A stretch of DNA of 64,000 nt from Microcystis panniformis FACHB-1757 (GTDB taxonomy: Bacteria; Cyanobacteriota; Cyanobacteriia; Cyanobacteriales; Microcystaceae): NCBI RefSeq assembly GCF_001264245.1, contig NZ_CP011339.1, forward strand, positions 3,596,001 to 3,660,000. The letters are read 5' to 3'. A model generated the notes under the pieces. The model had not been told where the DNA came from. It did not search any database and saw nothing but the letters and a program-made list of their open reading frames with translations. Position numbers and translations under genes: made by a program. Of this stretch, positions 9,156 through 17,624 are shown in pieces; the stretch's first letter is position 1; each line of letters opens with the position of its first letter.

Positions 9156-10955
9156 ATGGATAACCAAGCCCCGATTAAACTACCGAAAACCAGCGAATCC
9201 GACCACCTCAAGCGCATTCGTCACACCACCTCCCATGTTATGGCCATGGCGGTGCAGAAATTATTCCCGCAAGCCCAAGTTACTATCGGGCCTTGGACTG
9301 AAACCGGATTTTACTACGATTTTGATGTGCCGGAACCTTTTACCGATAAGGATCTCAAGGACATCAAAAAAGAGATGGTCAAAATTATCAATAAAAAACT
9401 GCCGGTGATTCGCGAGCAAGTTTCTCGGGAAGAGGCGGAAAAGCGCATTAAAGCGATTAATGAACCCTATAAGCTGGAAATTCTGGCGGGAATTCAAGAA
9501 CCCATCACCCTTTATCATCTTGGGGACGCTTGGTGGGATTTGTGCGCCGGTCCGCACCTAGATAATACAAGTGAACTAGACCCGAAAGCGATCGAATTAG
9601 AGACGGTAGCGGGTGCTTATTGGCGCGGGGATGAGAATAAAGCCCAATTACAGCGCATTTACGGCACGGCATGGGAAAATCCCCAACAATTAGCCGAATA
9701 CAAGCGCCGTAAGGAAGAAGCACTCAAACGCGACCATCGGAAATTAGGCAAAGAATTAGGTTTATTTATTTTCTCTGATTCTGTCGGGCCGGGGTTGCCT
9801 TTATGGACACCGAAAGGAACTTTAATTCGTTCTTTGTTAGAAGATTTTCTGAAAAAAGAACAGTTAAAACGCGGTTATTTACCCGTAGTTACTCCCCATA
9901 TTGCTCGCGTCGATTTGTTTAAAATTTCCGGTCACTGGCAAAAGTACAAAGAAGATATGTTTCCCATGATGGCAGACGATGAGGAATCTGCTAGTAAGGA
10001 AATAGGATTTGTCCTCAAACCGATGAACTGTCCTTTTCATATTCAAATCTATAAAAGTGATTTGAGATCCTATCGGGAATTGCCGATGCGTTTGGCGGAA
10101 TTCGGGACAGTTTATCGTTACGAACAATCGGGAGAATTGGGCGGGTTAACTAGAGTTCGCGGTTTTACCGTCGATGATTCCCATTTGTTTGTCACTCCCG
10201 AACAATTAGACAAGGAATTTTTAAGCGTTGTTGATTTAATTTTGACGGTGTTTAAGAGTTTACAATTAAAGAATTTTAAGGCGCGATTGAGTTTTCGTGA
10301 CCCCGAATCGGATAAGTATATCGGTTCCGATGACGCTTGGGAAAAGGCACAATCAGCGATTAGAAAAGCGGTGCAAACTTTGGGGATGGATTATTTTGAA
10401 GCCCCCGGAGAAGCGGCTTTTTATGGTCCCAAATTAGACTTTATTTTCCAAGATGCCCTCGAAAGAGAATGGCAGTTAGGAACGGTACAGGTAGATTATA
10501 ATTTACCCGAACGTTTTGAATTAGAATACGTTGCCGAAGATGGTAATCGTAAACGTCCGGTAATGATTCATCGCGCCCCTTTTGGTTCTTTGGAACGTTT
10601 AATCGGTATTTTAATCGAAGAATATGCGGGGGATTTTCCTCTTTGGTTAGCCCCTGTCCAGATACGATTATTACCGGTTAGTGATACTCAATTGGATTAC
10701 GCTAAAGAGGTGACAGTGAAAATGCAGTTGTTAGGAATTCGCGCCGAAACCGATACCAGTGGCGAACGTTTGGGTAAAATGATTCGCAATGCTGAAACCG
10801 CAAAAATACCCGTGATGGCAGTGGTGGGGGCAAAAGAAATGGAAAGTAATAGTTTAAGTATTCGCACCCGTGCCACGGGCGATTTAGGAGTAATTAGCGT
10901 CGAGGAAGTGGTGGCAAAATTAGAAACTGCCATCCAAAATCACGGTAATTTTTAA
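9156..10955 (+). CDS. thrS: Threonine--tRNA ligase
   Basis: ThrRS charges tRNA-Thr. The 599-residue protein lacks the N-terminal TGS domain of the enterobacterial enzyme and starts directly at the editing domain, as in many cyanobacterial forms. Editing residues are present: His23 and His27 (HTTSH) and CAGPH near residue 130. The class II core follows, with the three zinc ligands of the amino-acid pocket: Cys in KPMNCPFH, His in DDSHLF and His in MIHRAPFG. The motif 3 arginine (GSLER) and a C-terminal anticodon-binding domain (from LAPVQIRLLP) are also present. Some cyanobacteria have a second, zinc-responsive ThrRS. This copy keeps every zinc ligand and is likely the standard enzyme. Confidence 0.97.
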   Translation: MDNQAPIKLPKTSESDHLKRIRHTTSHVMAMAVQKLFPQAQVTIGPWTETGFYYDFDVPEPFTDKDLKDIKKEMVKIINKKLPVIREQVSREEAEKRIKAINEPYKLEILAGIQEPITLYHLGDAWWDLCAGPHLDNTSELDPKAIELETVAGAYWRGDENKAQLQRIYGTAWENPQQLAEYKRRKEEALKRDHRKLGKELGLFIFSDSVGPGLPLWTPKGTLIRSLLEDFLKKEQLKRGYLPVVTPHIARVDLFKISGHWQKYKEDMFPMMADDEESASKEIGFVLKPMNCPFHIQIYKSDLRSYRELPMRLAEFGTVYRYEQSGELGGLTRVRGFTVDDSHLFVTPEQLDKEFLSVVDLILTVFKSLQLKNFKARLSFRDPESDKYIGSDDAWEKAQSAIRKAVQTLGMDYFEAPGEAAFYGPKLDFIFQDALEREWQLGTVQVDYNLPERFELEYVAEDGNRKRPVMIHRAPFGSLERLIGILIEEYAGDFPLWLAPVQIRLLPVSDTQLDYAKEVTVKMQLLGIRAETDTSGERLGKMIRNAETAKIPVMAVVGAKEMESNSLSIRTRATGDLGVISVEEVVAKLETAIQNHGNF

Positions 10956-10976
10956 GCGTTTGCTCATCTAATTCTA

Positions 10977-11011
10977 TGGGGCAGAAAATATTTCTGTCCC
11001 AGCATTTTTTT
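10977..11011. terminator. Rho-independent terminator of thrS
   Basis: A stem TGGGGCAGAAA / TTTCTGTCCCA at 10977-11001 is followed by a run of seven T at 11005-11011. It sits between the thrS stop and the stop of the converging small gene, so it may serve thrS mainly. Confidence 0.8.
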
Positions 11012-11014
11012 CCT

Positions 11015-11311
11015 TTAGGTATCATCATCTTTTTGAAAGGGATTTTCCCCAATGCCTAGGCCTTTTTTGCTCTGTTTTAAGTCTTTCCAGAGGGCTTTAA
11101 TTTTTTGGTAGGCTTCTAGAGAACTGATTTTGCCCCCCGTTTCCAGATTACAAATAAAACTGACTTTTTGGGCAAATTCCTGTAAATTAGCGTTAAATAG
11201 CAAGTTTTCTGGCTTAAATTCCCCATAGTAGGGCGCGCGAGGATAGAGAAAATCCTCCTTGCGGCGATCGGGGAGATTCGGGTTATCATCGTTAGGAGGA
11301 TTCTGATTCAT
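11015..11311 (-). CDS. Small conserved cyanobacterial protein of unknown function
   Basis: A 98-residue acidic/basic soluble protein. It begins with a Pro/Asn/Asp-rich disordered segment (MNQNPPNDDNPNLPDRRKED). A compact helical part follows, with LLFNANLQEFAQKVSFICNL and a predicted helix ending KALWKDLKQSKK. No signal peptide or membrane segment is seen. Similar proteins are found as hypothetical proteins in many cyanobacteria and I know no function for them. It is convergent with thrS across a terminator. Confidence 0.72.
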   Translation of the reverse strand: MNQNPPNDDNPNLPDRRKEDFLYPRAPYYGEFKPENLLFNANLQEFAQKVSFICNLETGGKISSLEAYQKIKALWKDLKQSKKGLGIGENPFQKDDDT

Positions 11312-11649
11312 AGGGCGACGGCGGGTAATTTTGCGGAATTTCTTTAGATTTTTCGGTAATGGTAATGGGAGATAATATCAACTGTTGGCTATGATTGAGG
11401 ATTTAAGTAAAAACTTGACTGATTCGCCAAAAGTTGACCCCTGGTATCGTGACACTTTTTGGTTATAGGTTAAGGTTCGATCGTCAAATGTTGGCATTTA
11501 TCTTTAAGCAGCAATTATACATTATTTTTTCTCAACGATCATCCCCCTGATGATGGAGATTTTTTGTCTAGGTTGATCGCCAAAATTTGCTGCTGCCACT
11601 ATCTGATTAACCATCGATTTTCGTTTATCAATTGCCGAGGATGATAACT
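11312..11649. other. Intergenic region upstream of purC
   Basis: 338 bp with no convincing ORF on either strand. It is AT-rich near 11500-11530, where the purC promoter may lie, but I could not identify a certain -35/-10 pair. No repeat of the families described elsewhere in this window is present. Confidence 0.5.
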
Positions 11650-12375
11650 ATGGAAAAACTCTATGAAGGTAAGGCCAAAATTCTCTATCAAACCGATGAT
11701 CCCGATATTCTCCTCACTTATTACAAAGACGATGCCACCGCTTTTAATGCCCAAAAACGCGGGCAAATTGTCGGTAAAGGGGAAATTAACTGTACTGTCT
11801 CCACTGCCCTATTTCAATGGTTAGAATCCCTAGGAATACCTACCCATTATATCGATCGCCCTAGTTCTAGGGAAATGCGCGTCAAGGCGATTAAAATTAT
11901 TCCTTTGGAGGTAGTAGTCAGAAATATCGCCGCCGGGAGTTTGTGCAAGCAAACGGGATTAAAGGAGGGGAAAGTTTTACCTTTTCCTCTTGTAGAATTT
12001 TACCTCAAGGATGATGCTTTAGGCGATCCTTTGTTAACGCCCGATCGCATAAAAGTGATTGATATTGCCAGCGAGGAGCAAGTCAATCAGTTACGAGATT
12101 TAGCCCTGCAAATCAATCAATATCTACAAGAATTTTTTGATAAGTGCCAGATTATTCTCGTCGATTTTAAGTTAGAATTTGGAGTTGATAAAACGGGCAA
12201 AATTTATCTAGGTGATGAAATTAGCCCCGATACCTGTCGTCTCTGGGATAAAACCCAAGAGGATGCCCAAGCGCGCATTCTCGATAAGGATCGTTTTCGT
12301 CGCGATTTAGGAGATGTGGAAACTGCCTATCAACAAGTACAAGCAAGAGTTTTACGACAGATAGAGAGTTTATAA
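11650..12375 (+). CDS. purC: Phosphoribosylaminoimidazole-succinocarboxamide synthase
   Basis: SAICAR synthetase joins CAIR and aspartate with ATP in purine synthesis. I place the start at the ATG at 11650 (MEKLYEGKAKILY), 9 nt after a GAGG ribosome-binding site at 11637-11640. The open frame also extends to an ATG at 11641 and a TTG at 11632. The product then has 241 residues, the normal bacterial size. The ATP-site lysines (EGKAK) and motif RPSSREMRVKAIKIIPLEVV, the segment VDFKLEFG and the late motif GDEISPDTCRLWD are all present. coaE follows 61 bp downstream in the same direction. Confidence 0.96.
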   Translation: MEKLYEGKAKILYQTDDPDILLTYYKDDATAFNAQKRGQIVGKGEINCTVSTALFQWLESLGIPTHYIDRPSSREMRVKAIKIIPLEVVVRNIAAGSLCKQTGLKEGKVLPFPLVEFYLKDDALGDPLLTPDRIKVIDIASEEQVNQLRDLALQINQYLQEFFDKCQIILVDFKLEFGVDKTGKIYLGDEISPDTCRLWDKTQEDAQARILDKDRFRRDLGDVETAYQQVQARVLRQIESL

Positions 12376-12381
12376 CTTTAG

Positions 12382-12408
12382 GGTGTGTTAGCGAGCGCGT
12401 AACGCACC
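12382..12408. repeat. Small inverted repeat GGTGTGTTA...TAACGCACC
   Basis: A 27-bp imperfect palindrome in the purC-coaE gap. Its tips resemble the GGTGCGTTA/TAACGCACC ends of miniature repeats at 37497-37615, 22677-22733 and 24364-24421. It could form a hairpin in a purC-coaE transcript. Confidence 0.55.
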
Positions 12409-12436
12409 TTAATTGAGATTAGCAATTTAATAATTT

Positions 12437-13018
12437 ATGTCGAGAAGAATTATCGGGTTAACAGGGGGAATAGCCTGTGGTAAATCCACGGTTTCTCATT
12501 ATTTGGAAAATATCTACAAAATTCCCGTCCTTGATGCGGATATTTATGCCCGGGAAGCAGTGGAAAAAGGTTCGGAAATTTTAGAGAGAATTTTTGTGCG
12601 TTATGGCAGAAAAGTTAAAACTGAGGATAATTCCCTTAATCGCCAACAGTTAGGAGAGATTATTTTTAATAATCCCCAGGAAAAAATCTGGTTAGAAAGT
12701 CAGATTCATCCCTACGTTAGAGAATGTTTCAAGCGGCATTTAGAGCAGTTAGAAGCCCCGATAGTTGTTTTTTCCATCCCTTTATTATTTGAAGCCAAAT
12801 TAACCCATTTAGTCACAGAGATTTGGGTGGTTTCATGCGGTTTCGAGCAACAAATTCAACGCTTAACGACTAGAAATAACTTAACTAGAGAACAAGCGAT
12901 CGCTCGGATTAATAATCAAATGCCTTTAGCCGAAAAAATTGCCTTAGCTGATATTGTTTTGGACAATTCCGGGGATTTAGAAGCTTTATATACTCAGATC
13001 GATCGAGCTATACAATAG
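12437..13018 (+). CDS. coaE: Dephospho-CoA kinase
   Basis: The last enzyme of coenzyme A synthesis, phosphorylating the ribose 3'-hydroxyl of dephospho-CoA. The protein has 193 residues, a normal length. It shows the P-loop GLTGGIACGKST at 7-18, the substrate motif LDADIYAREAV, a lid region (IHPYVRE), and the helix TRNNLTREQAIARINNQM with its arginines. No membrane segment is present. It lies just after purC and probably shares its transcript. The convergent T-component gene starts 9 bp beyond its stop. Confidence 0.95.
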   Translation: MSRRIIGLTGGIACGKSTVSHYLENIYKIPVLDADIYAREAVEKGSEILERIFVRYGRKVKTEDNSLNRQQLGEIIFNNPQEKIWLESQIHPYVRECFKRHLEQLEAPIVVFSIPLLFEAKLTHLVTEIWVVSCGFEQQIQRLTTRNNLTREQAIARINNQMPLAEKIALADIVLDNSGDLEALYTQIDRAIQ

Positions 13019-13027
13019 GGATTGAGC

Positions 13028-13858
13028 TTAAAACAACCAGGCAAATTTTCCCACCCCGAATTTTACATAGAGAATGATTGCCAAAACCAATAAAAATAGA
13101 AAGCCAATAATTAATAAATAGTCTTTATTGGTTAAGATTGATTCCTGTAAAAATGTGCGATCGGGATCACCAGAGAAAGCTTTAGCTTGTAAAACTACCT
13201 CTAATTTTTGCGATTTAGCCATAGCGTTTAAAATTAAAGGTACAGCGATGGAAGCATAAATTTTTCCTTTTTGCAGCCAACCCATTTTTTCTATTGCTAA
13301 TCCTCGTAATCTTTGAGCAGAAATAATCGAGCGAGATTCTTCTACTAGGAGAGGAAATAAACGCAGGGTAGAGGAAAAAATAAAGACTATTTTGTAGGGA
13401 ATTCTGGCTTTAGTTAAACTCACCATCATCTGATTTATATCGGTGGTAAAAATAGCGAGGGGAATAATTAAAACCATCGTGAGAGTTTTAAAGATCACAT
13501 TTAAACCGTAGAGGGTTCCCTCCACAGTCATTTTAGTAGAACCGACAGTTAATAAGGGAGTTAATTCAGTTTTTCCCGTTAAAGTTTTTACCTGTTCCAC
13601 ATTAAAAAATCCCATGGTAATTAATAAGAATAGATAAAAAGGAGCCATGAATTTTAAAATAGTGAGAAGATAAGACCATTTTACCCCCGCCCAGAGACAA
13701 GCTAAAGCGACAATAAGAGTTAGAAAACCGCCAGCGAGGGGACTTTCCCAAGTAAAAGCGATGAGAGTAACCACGATCATCATGGTTAATTTTGTCCGAA
13801 AATCTAGGCGAGTAAAAGGAGAATCTCGATCGACGGTTTGCCAGTTAAATGATTGCAT
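13028..13858 (-). CDS. Energy-coupling factor transporter T component (EcfT/CbiQ family)
   Basis: A 276-residue integral membrane protein with five or six hydrophobic helices. The cytoplasmic coupling region contains SAQRLRGLAIE, an Ala-Arg-Gly-like motif typical of EcfT proteins that contacts the ATPases. In ECF transporters this subunit links a substrate-binding S protein to EcfA ATPases. No S component adjoins it. An EcfA-like ATPase gene is encoded at 21312-21980, 7.5 kb away, and could be its partner. The substrate cannot be told from this sequence. Confidence 0.88.
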   Translation of the reverse strand: MQSFNWQTVDRDSPFTRLDFRTKLTMMIVVTLIAFTWESPLAGGFLTLIVALACLWAGVKWSYLLTILKFMAPFYLFLLITMGFFNVEQVKTLTGKTELTPLLTVGSTKMTVEGTLYGLNVIFKTLTMVLIIPLAIFTTDINQMMVSLTKARIPYKIVFIFSSTLRLFPLLVEESRSIISAQRLRGLAIEKMGWLQKGKIYASIAVPLILNAMAKSQKLEVVLQAKAFSGDPDRTFLQESILTNKDYLLIIGFLFLLVLAIILYVKFGVGKFAWLF

Positions 13859-13876
13859 AATTAGGAAAAAAGTTAG

Positions 13877-14193
13877 TAAGTAGCTAGGTGTTAAAAACTG
13901 TCAGATGCCCCCCTTATTAAGCTGTCCTTTAGTCACATCTTTCTTAACATTTCAAACCTTTGTAGCACAAGGCTTTCAAGACTCGGTTAACAATTTGTAA
14001 TATTCCTTGTTGACACCCTTACTGACAAAGAAAAAACTGAAATCAAGTCAGGCTAAGGGTTGGAGTGCTTACTGCAAAAATTGTTAAGAAAGATCCCTAT
14101 AAGGGATAGCTTATTAAGGGGGATCCCCCCGCCTATCGGCACCCCCCTTATCAAGGGGGGCAGGGGGGATCTATCTTCAATTTAATTATAACT
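13877..14193. repeat. MITE-like GATAAGGGG repeat (family A), copy 3, interrupted
   Basis: The left part (TAAGTAGCTAGGTGTTAAAA at 13877, then CCCCCCTTATTAA) and the right part (from 14111, TTAAGGGGGATCCCCCC... to TTTAATTATAACTT) together make one family A element. A second miniature element at 13921-14110 has been inserted into it. The rightmost tip appears eroded. Confidence 0.8.
13921..14110. mobile_element. 190-bp MITE (family B) nested in a family A repeat
   Basis: The ends are imperfect inverted repeats of about 29 bp: the left end starts GCTGTCCTTTAG and both ends share ATCTTTCTTAACA on the inner side. The element is bounded by TTATTAA at 13914-13920 and again at 14111-14117, a 7-bp direct target duplication. 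Removing the element and one copy restores a normal family A repeat. It has no ORF and must be mobilised in trans. Confidence 0.82.
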
Positions 14194-14231
14194 TTAAGGG
14201 AATGAGTTAATCACCCATCCCCATTAATCAA

Positions 14232-16400
14232 CTAGGAAGGGTTAGCAACTCTCTTCATTTGCTCTTGAATTTCGGGGTTATAAATCTGGAGATAATTCCA
14301 ATAATTACCAAACACCGATTCTATATAACCCTTAGTTTCTCTAAAGGGAATATTCTCGACAAATTCATCGGGATCGCTAAAATCGAAACGCTGTCTCCAT
14401 TTAGAAACTGCCCCCGGTCCAGCGTTATAACTAGCCACAGCAAAAAGTGAATTTCCAGCGAATTTGCCATGGGTATAATCGAGATACCATGTCCCCATCA
14501 TAATGTTATCTTCGGGATTAGTTAAAGAATAACTTTTATTGCCAGTATTACCCGCGATATATTTACCGGTATCGGGCATAATTTGCATTAATCCCACTGC
14601 CCCCACAGGAGAACGAATTTCTTTTTCAAAGCGGGATTCTTGCCGGATTAAAGCCGTCACTAGCAGGGGATTTAATTGTCTATCTTTTGACCATTCCAGG
14701 ATGCTATCGTAGTAGGGGAAAGGGAATAAAGCGTGCCAGTATTTATCATTTTGTCGCAGGACTTTCCATGCTTCCCTTTCCTCTGGGGTATCTCTTTCTC
14801 GCAAGCGCCAAATCAGGTTAATTCCTTCTAAATTTTGATTGCGAGAGAGTTTATAGACACCGAGGTTAAATTGTTCGTCAACGGTTAAATTCCAAGGATC
14901 GACAATTTCTGCCTGGAAGAGATTCCACGCGTCCGTATCTTCACCAATGCGATATAGTTCCTTGAAAGCTTCCGAGCCAGCGGGAGTATCGTTACGGGTG
15001 GCGGGTTTGACGGTGGTAGGATTATAGGAGCGGACAGTGGTAAAATCCCCCACGTCCCAACCTAATAAAACCGCCGAGCGCCAAGCATAATAGGAATGGG
15101 GATGACGAGAAATAGTGTAGGTAAAAGCTTGTTTTGCTTCTTGGTTTTTGCCCAGTTTTTGCGCCCATTTTCCCACCCAAAAGGCCGCTTTCGGGGCAAT
15201 TTGACTATCGGGATTATTAACCGCAATTGGCTGCGCCCACTGCCACGCCTTGGCGTAATCGCCGGATTTAGCGGCTCTTTGGGCCATTAACCAGCGATAA
15301 TCGGCGGCTTCGTCAGATTTTGGGTATTTATTTAACAGAGTCTGCCATGTTTGACTAGCGGCCTGGGCATTAGTTGAGTCCAGTAATTTGGCTTTCGCTT
15401 CCAAAGCTTCCGGAGCGCGATCGGGAAATTGCTTGACAATGCGATCGAGATATGCTATAGCATCGCGGTTAGGAGAAATTTGGGCGAGTCGCAGTAATCC
15501 TAACCCGGTTTCTGAGGCCTGGGGATAGGTTTTAATTAATTTTTGGTAAGCGCTGCGAGCTTCTGGCAGTTTTTTGGCAATTTGTAGCCCGCGGGCGTAA
15601 CGATAGGCTTGTTCGGGGCTAGGAGTGGCTTTAGCATAGGCTTTATAGGCTTTTTCGTACAATCCCGACTGCCAATAACCTGCCCCAATCATTGCCCAAT
15701 CCGCCGGAGTTAACTGCTCGGCGTAGTCTTTCACCAAACGATTGCGGGCCTGATTGAGGGTAGGATCAAAAGGATTAGCCTTGGCTAACTGTAACCATAA
15801 GGGAAATTGATCGGGATTTTCTTGAAGACGTTGGCGAATTAAAGCCAAAGTACGCGGGTGTCGGGGGTATTCCTTAAGCAATTTCTCATGATAACTGGGG
15901 TCGTATTTGCCCAAAGAGTAGTAAGCTTCCGCCACTACGGGCGATTGGGGATAGGTTTCCAGTAATTTTTGCCAAATTTCTTGCGCTTTTTCACTATCGT
16001 TGGTTAATTCGTGGGCGCGTCCCTGTTTGAGGAGAATCTGGGGAGCGAGGACAGGATATTGTTTTTCTAAGCCTTCTAATTGTTTTAAAGCCGGACCCCC
16101 TTCATATTTTCTCAATAAATCCATAGCCAAGAGATAGCGGGCGCGACTACGCTCTAAAGAGGGCGCATTGGCATCAGCAACATCTCTTAACTTGACATCT
16201 CGCTCGGTTTGTGGTAAGGAAGCGCTATCAACTACGGCAGAGGGTTGGTTAGGATCTTGGCTAGGAAGCGAAGCACTATTGCGATCGAGCCAAGCGAGGA
16301 TTTTCGGGTGAAAGAGAAAGAGACTGGTGAGAGTAAAAAGCGCAACCCCAGAACCTAGTCCAAGAATGAGCGGGGTGTGAGGGGGGAATTTCTTAAACAT
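14232..16400 (-). CDS. Lytic murein transglycosylase with TPR-like helical domain (Slt family)
   Basis: A 722-residue exported cell-wall enzyme. A single hydrophobic segment at about 12-34 anchors or exports it. Residues 50-500 are helical tetratricopeptide-like repeats (many Y/A/L helical pairs such as AEAYYSLGKY, EKAYKAYAKA). The C-terminal SLT domain has the catalytic glutamate at about 588 (RQESRFEKEI), the motif VGAVGLMQIMP, ASYNAGPGAV and a terminal YIESVFGNYWNY. Lytic transglycosylases cleave the MurNAc-GlcNAc bond of peptidoglycan with formation of anhydro-MurNAc. The domain order is that of Slt70. All conserved motifs are present. Confidence 0.94.
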   Translation of the reverse strand: MFKKFPPHTPLILGLGSGVALFTLTSLFLFHPKILAWLDRNSASLPSQDPNQPSAVVDSASLPQTERDVKLRDVADANAPSLERSRARYLLAMDLLRKYEGGPALKQLEGLEKQYPVLAPQILLKQGRAHELTNDSEKAQEIWQKLLETYPQSPVVAEAYYSLGKYDPSYHEKLLKEYPRHPRTLALIRQRLQENPDQFPLWLQLAKANPFDPTLNQARNRLVKDYAEQLTPADWAMIGAGYWQSGLYEKAYKAYAKATPSPEQAYRYARGLQIAKKLPEARSAYQKLIKTYPQASETGLGLLRLAQISPNRDAIAYLDRIVKQFPDRAPEALEAKAKLLDSTNAQAASQTWQTLLNKYPKSDEAADYRWLMAQRAAKSGDYAKAWQWAQPIAVNNPDSQIAPKAAFWVGKWAQKLGKNQEAKQAFTYTISRHPHSYYAWRSAVLLGWDVGDFTTVRSYNPTTVKPATRNDTPAGSEAFKELYRIGEDTDAWNLFQAEIVDPWNLTVDEQFNLGVYKLSRNQNLEGINLIWRLRERDTPEEREAWKVLRQNDKYWHALFPFPYYDSILEWSKDRQLNPLLVTALIRQESRFEKEIRSPVGAVGLMQIMPDTGKYIAGNTGNKSYSLTNPEDNIMMGTWYLDYTHGKFAGNSLFAVASYNAGPGAVSKWRQRFDFSDPDEFVENIPFRETKGYIESVFGNYWNYLQIYNPEIQEQMKRVANPS

Positions 16401-16502
16401 TACCTTATTAAAGACAGCAACTCAACATACATTATCAATGATCGTGGTGACAGGTTGTTTGTTTCAATCAGGTTGGGGGTTGTTCAGTTATCAGTAAGCA
16501 GT

Positions 16503-16597
16503 TATAGTCATTTCAATTAAGATTGAGAATATCAATGCCAGAGTTCATAAGGGTTTAACCGGTCTAGAGTGTATCAGACTTATCTGAAATGACTATA
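16503..16597. mobile_element. 95-bp MITE (family C), copy 1
   Basis: The tips TATAGTCATTTCA and TGAAATGACTATA are exact 13-bp inverted repeats, and the body is shared with 28997-29091 except for a few substitutions. It has no ORF. It lies in the 293-bp gap between the transglycosylase and cysC genes, which otherwise holds only a few heptamer-like CTGATAACT and CTGGTAACT units. Confidence 0.85.
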
Positions 16598-16693
16598 TCA
16601 GTAATCCGTGAACTGAAAACTCCCATCTGATCACTGGTAACTGGTAACTGATCACTGAGATATGGTACGCTAAACAGGATTTAAGTATTATTA

Positions 16694-17248
16694 ATGATTG
16701 CTATGAAACAGCGCGGCGTGACGGTTTGGTTAACAGGATTGAGCGGTGCGGGGAAAAGCACGATTACCGAGGCATTACAGGCAAAATTAATCGCTGAAGG
16801 TTATTCCATTGAAGTTCTCGATGGCGATATAGTGCGGACGAACCTCACCAAAGGTTTAGGATTTAGTAAAGAGGATCGCGATGAAAATATCCGTCGCATT
16901 GGTTTTGTGTCTAATTTGCTCACCCGTCACGGTGTGATTGTCCTAGTTTCGGCTATTTCTCCCTATCGCGAGATTCGCGAGGAAGTACGGGGAAAAATCG
17001 GCAATTTTGTCGAAGTTTTTGTTAATGCTCCCTTAAACGTCTGTGAGGAGCGCGATGTGAAAGGATTATATAAAAGAGCGCGTGCTGGCGAAATCAAGTC
17101 TTTTACGGGAATTGATGATCCCTATGAACCACCTTTTAACCCAGAAGTGGAATGTCGCACTGATTTAGAGACTTTAGAGGAAAGTGTCGCCAAAGTCTGG
17201 AACAAATTGAGGGAATTAGGCTACATTAATCAAGCTGTGGCGGTTTAA
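16694..17248 (+). CDS. cysC: Adenylyl-sulfate kinase
   Basis: APS kinase phosphorylates adenosine 5'-phosphosulfate to PAPS in sulfate assimilation. The protein has 184 residues from the first ATG (MIAMKQRG); a second ATG nine bases later is equally possible. The P-loop GLSGAGKST is at about 15-23. DGDIVR, the motif GFSKEDRDENIRRIGFV, SAISPYR and the segment EVFVNAPLNVCEERD follow, as in stand-alone CysC. No sulfurylase domain is fused. The gene stands alone between repeat-rich spacers. Confidence 0.95.
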   Translation: MIAMKQRGVTVWLTGLSGAGKSTITEALQAKLIAEGYSIEVLDGDIVRTNLTKGLGFSKEDRDENIRRIGFVSNLLTRHGVIVLVSAISPYREIREEVRGKIGNFVEVFVNAPLNVCEERDVKGLYKRARAGEIKSFTGIDDPYEPPFNPEVECRTDLETLEESVAKVWNKLRELGYINQAVAV

Positions 17249-17624
17249 TCGCATAATAACTTTGTATTATTGGAAAACATCGTAGGGACGTGGACTAAAA
17301 ACGTCTCTACACCCCGATTAACCCCTTAGGCAAATTTGTTAGTTAATCTCCTTTTCTTCAGTACCTAAGCAAGGTTAATTATACCTCTCAGTTAACCTCT
17401 GGCCAAAGTGCAAGAGTCCCTAAACAGTGATCAGTAAACAGTAAACAGTGAAAAGACAGTAGGAAACTTCTATTTAATACTGCTCACTTAAAACTTAAAA
17501 CTTAAAACTTAAATCTGATAACTGATAACTGATAACTGATAACTGATAACTGATAACTGATAACTGTCTCGACTAGCAAATTAATTTTGCAGGAATACTT
17601 AATATTTAAAGGTGCTAAATTATT
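17249..17624. other. Repeat-filled spacer before the ABC exporter
   Basis: No gene. It holds a diverged GCAAAATTAATT-type miniature element (tips near 17361 and 17601), a block at about 17423-17515 that is repeated in inverted form at 22112-22205, and a heptamer array. The exporter start codon follows an AAAGG at 17609-17613. Confidence 0.7.
17515..17566. repeat. Heptamer array (CTGATAA)n
   Basis: Seven or so head-to-tail copies of CTGATAA, of the STRR type. With the block just upstream it forms one arm of an inverted repeat whose other arm is 21998-22205. Confidence 0.92.

Noticed and set aside
9156..10955. ThrRS as a zinc-starvation paralogue
   Set aside because: All three zinc ligands of the active site are present and no Zur-type palindrome is seen upstream.
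12376..12436. A tRNA-like fold in the purC-coaE gap
   Set aside because: It is only a short palindrome of a dispersed repeat; no cloverleaf can be drawn. I found no tRNA or rRNA gene in the window.
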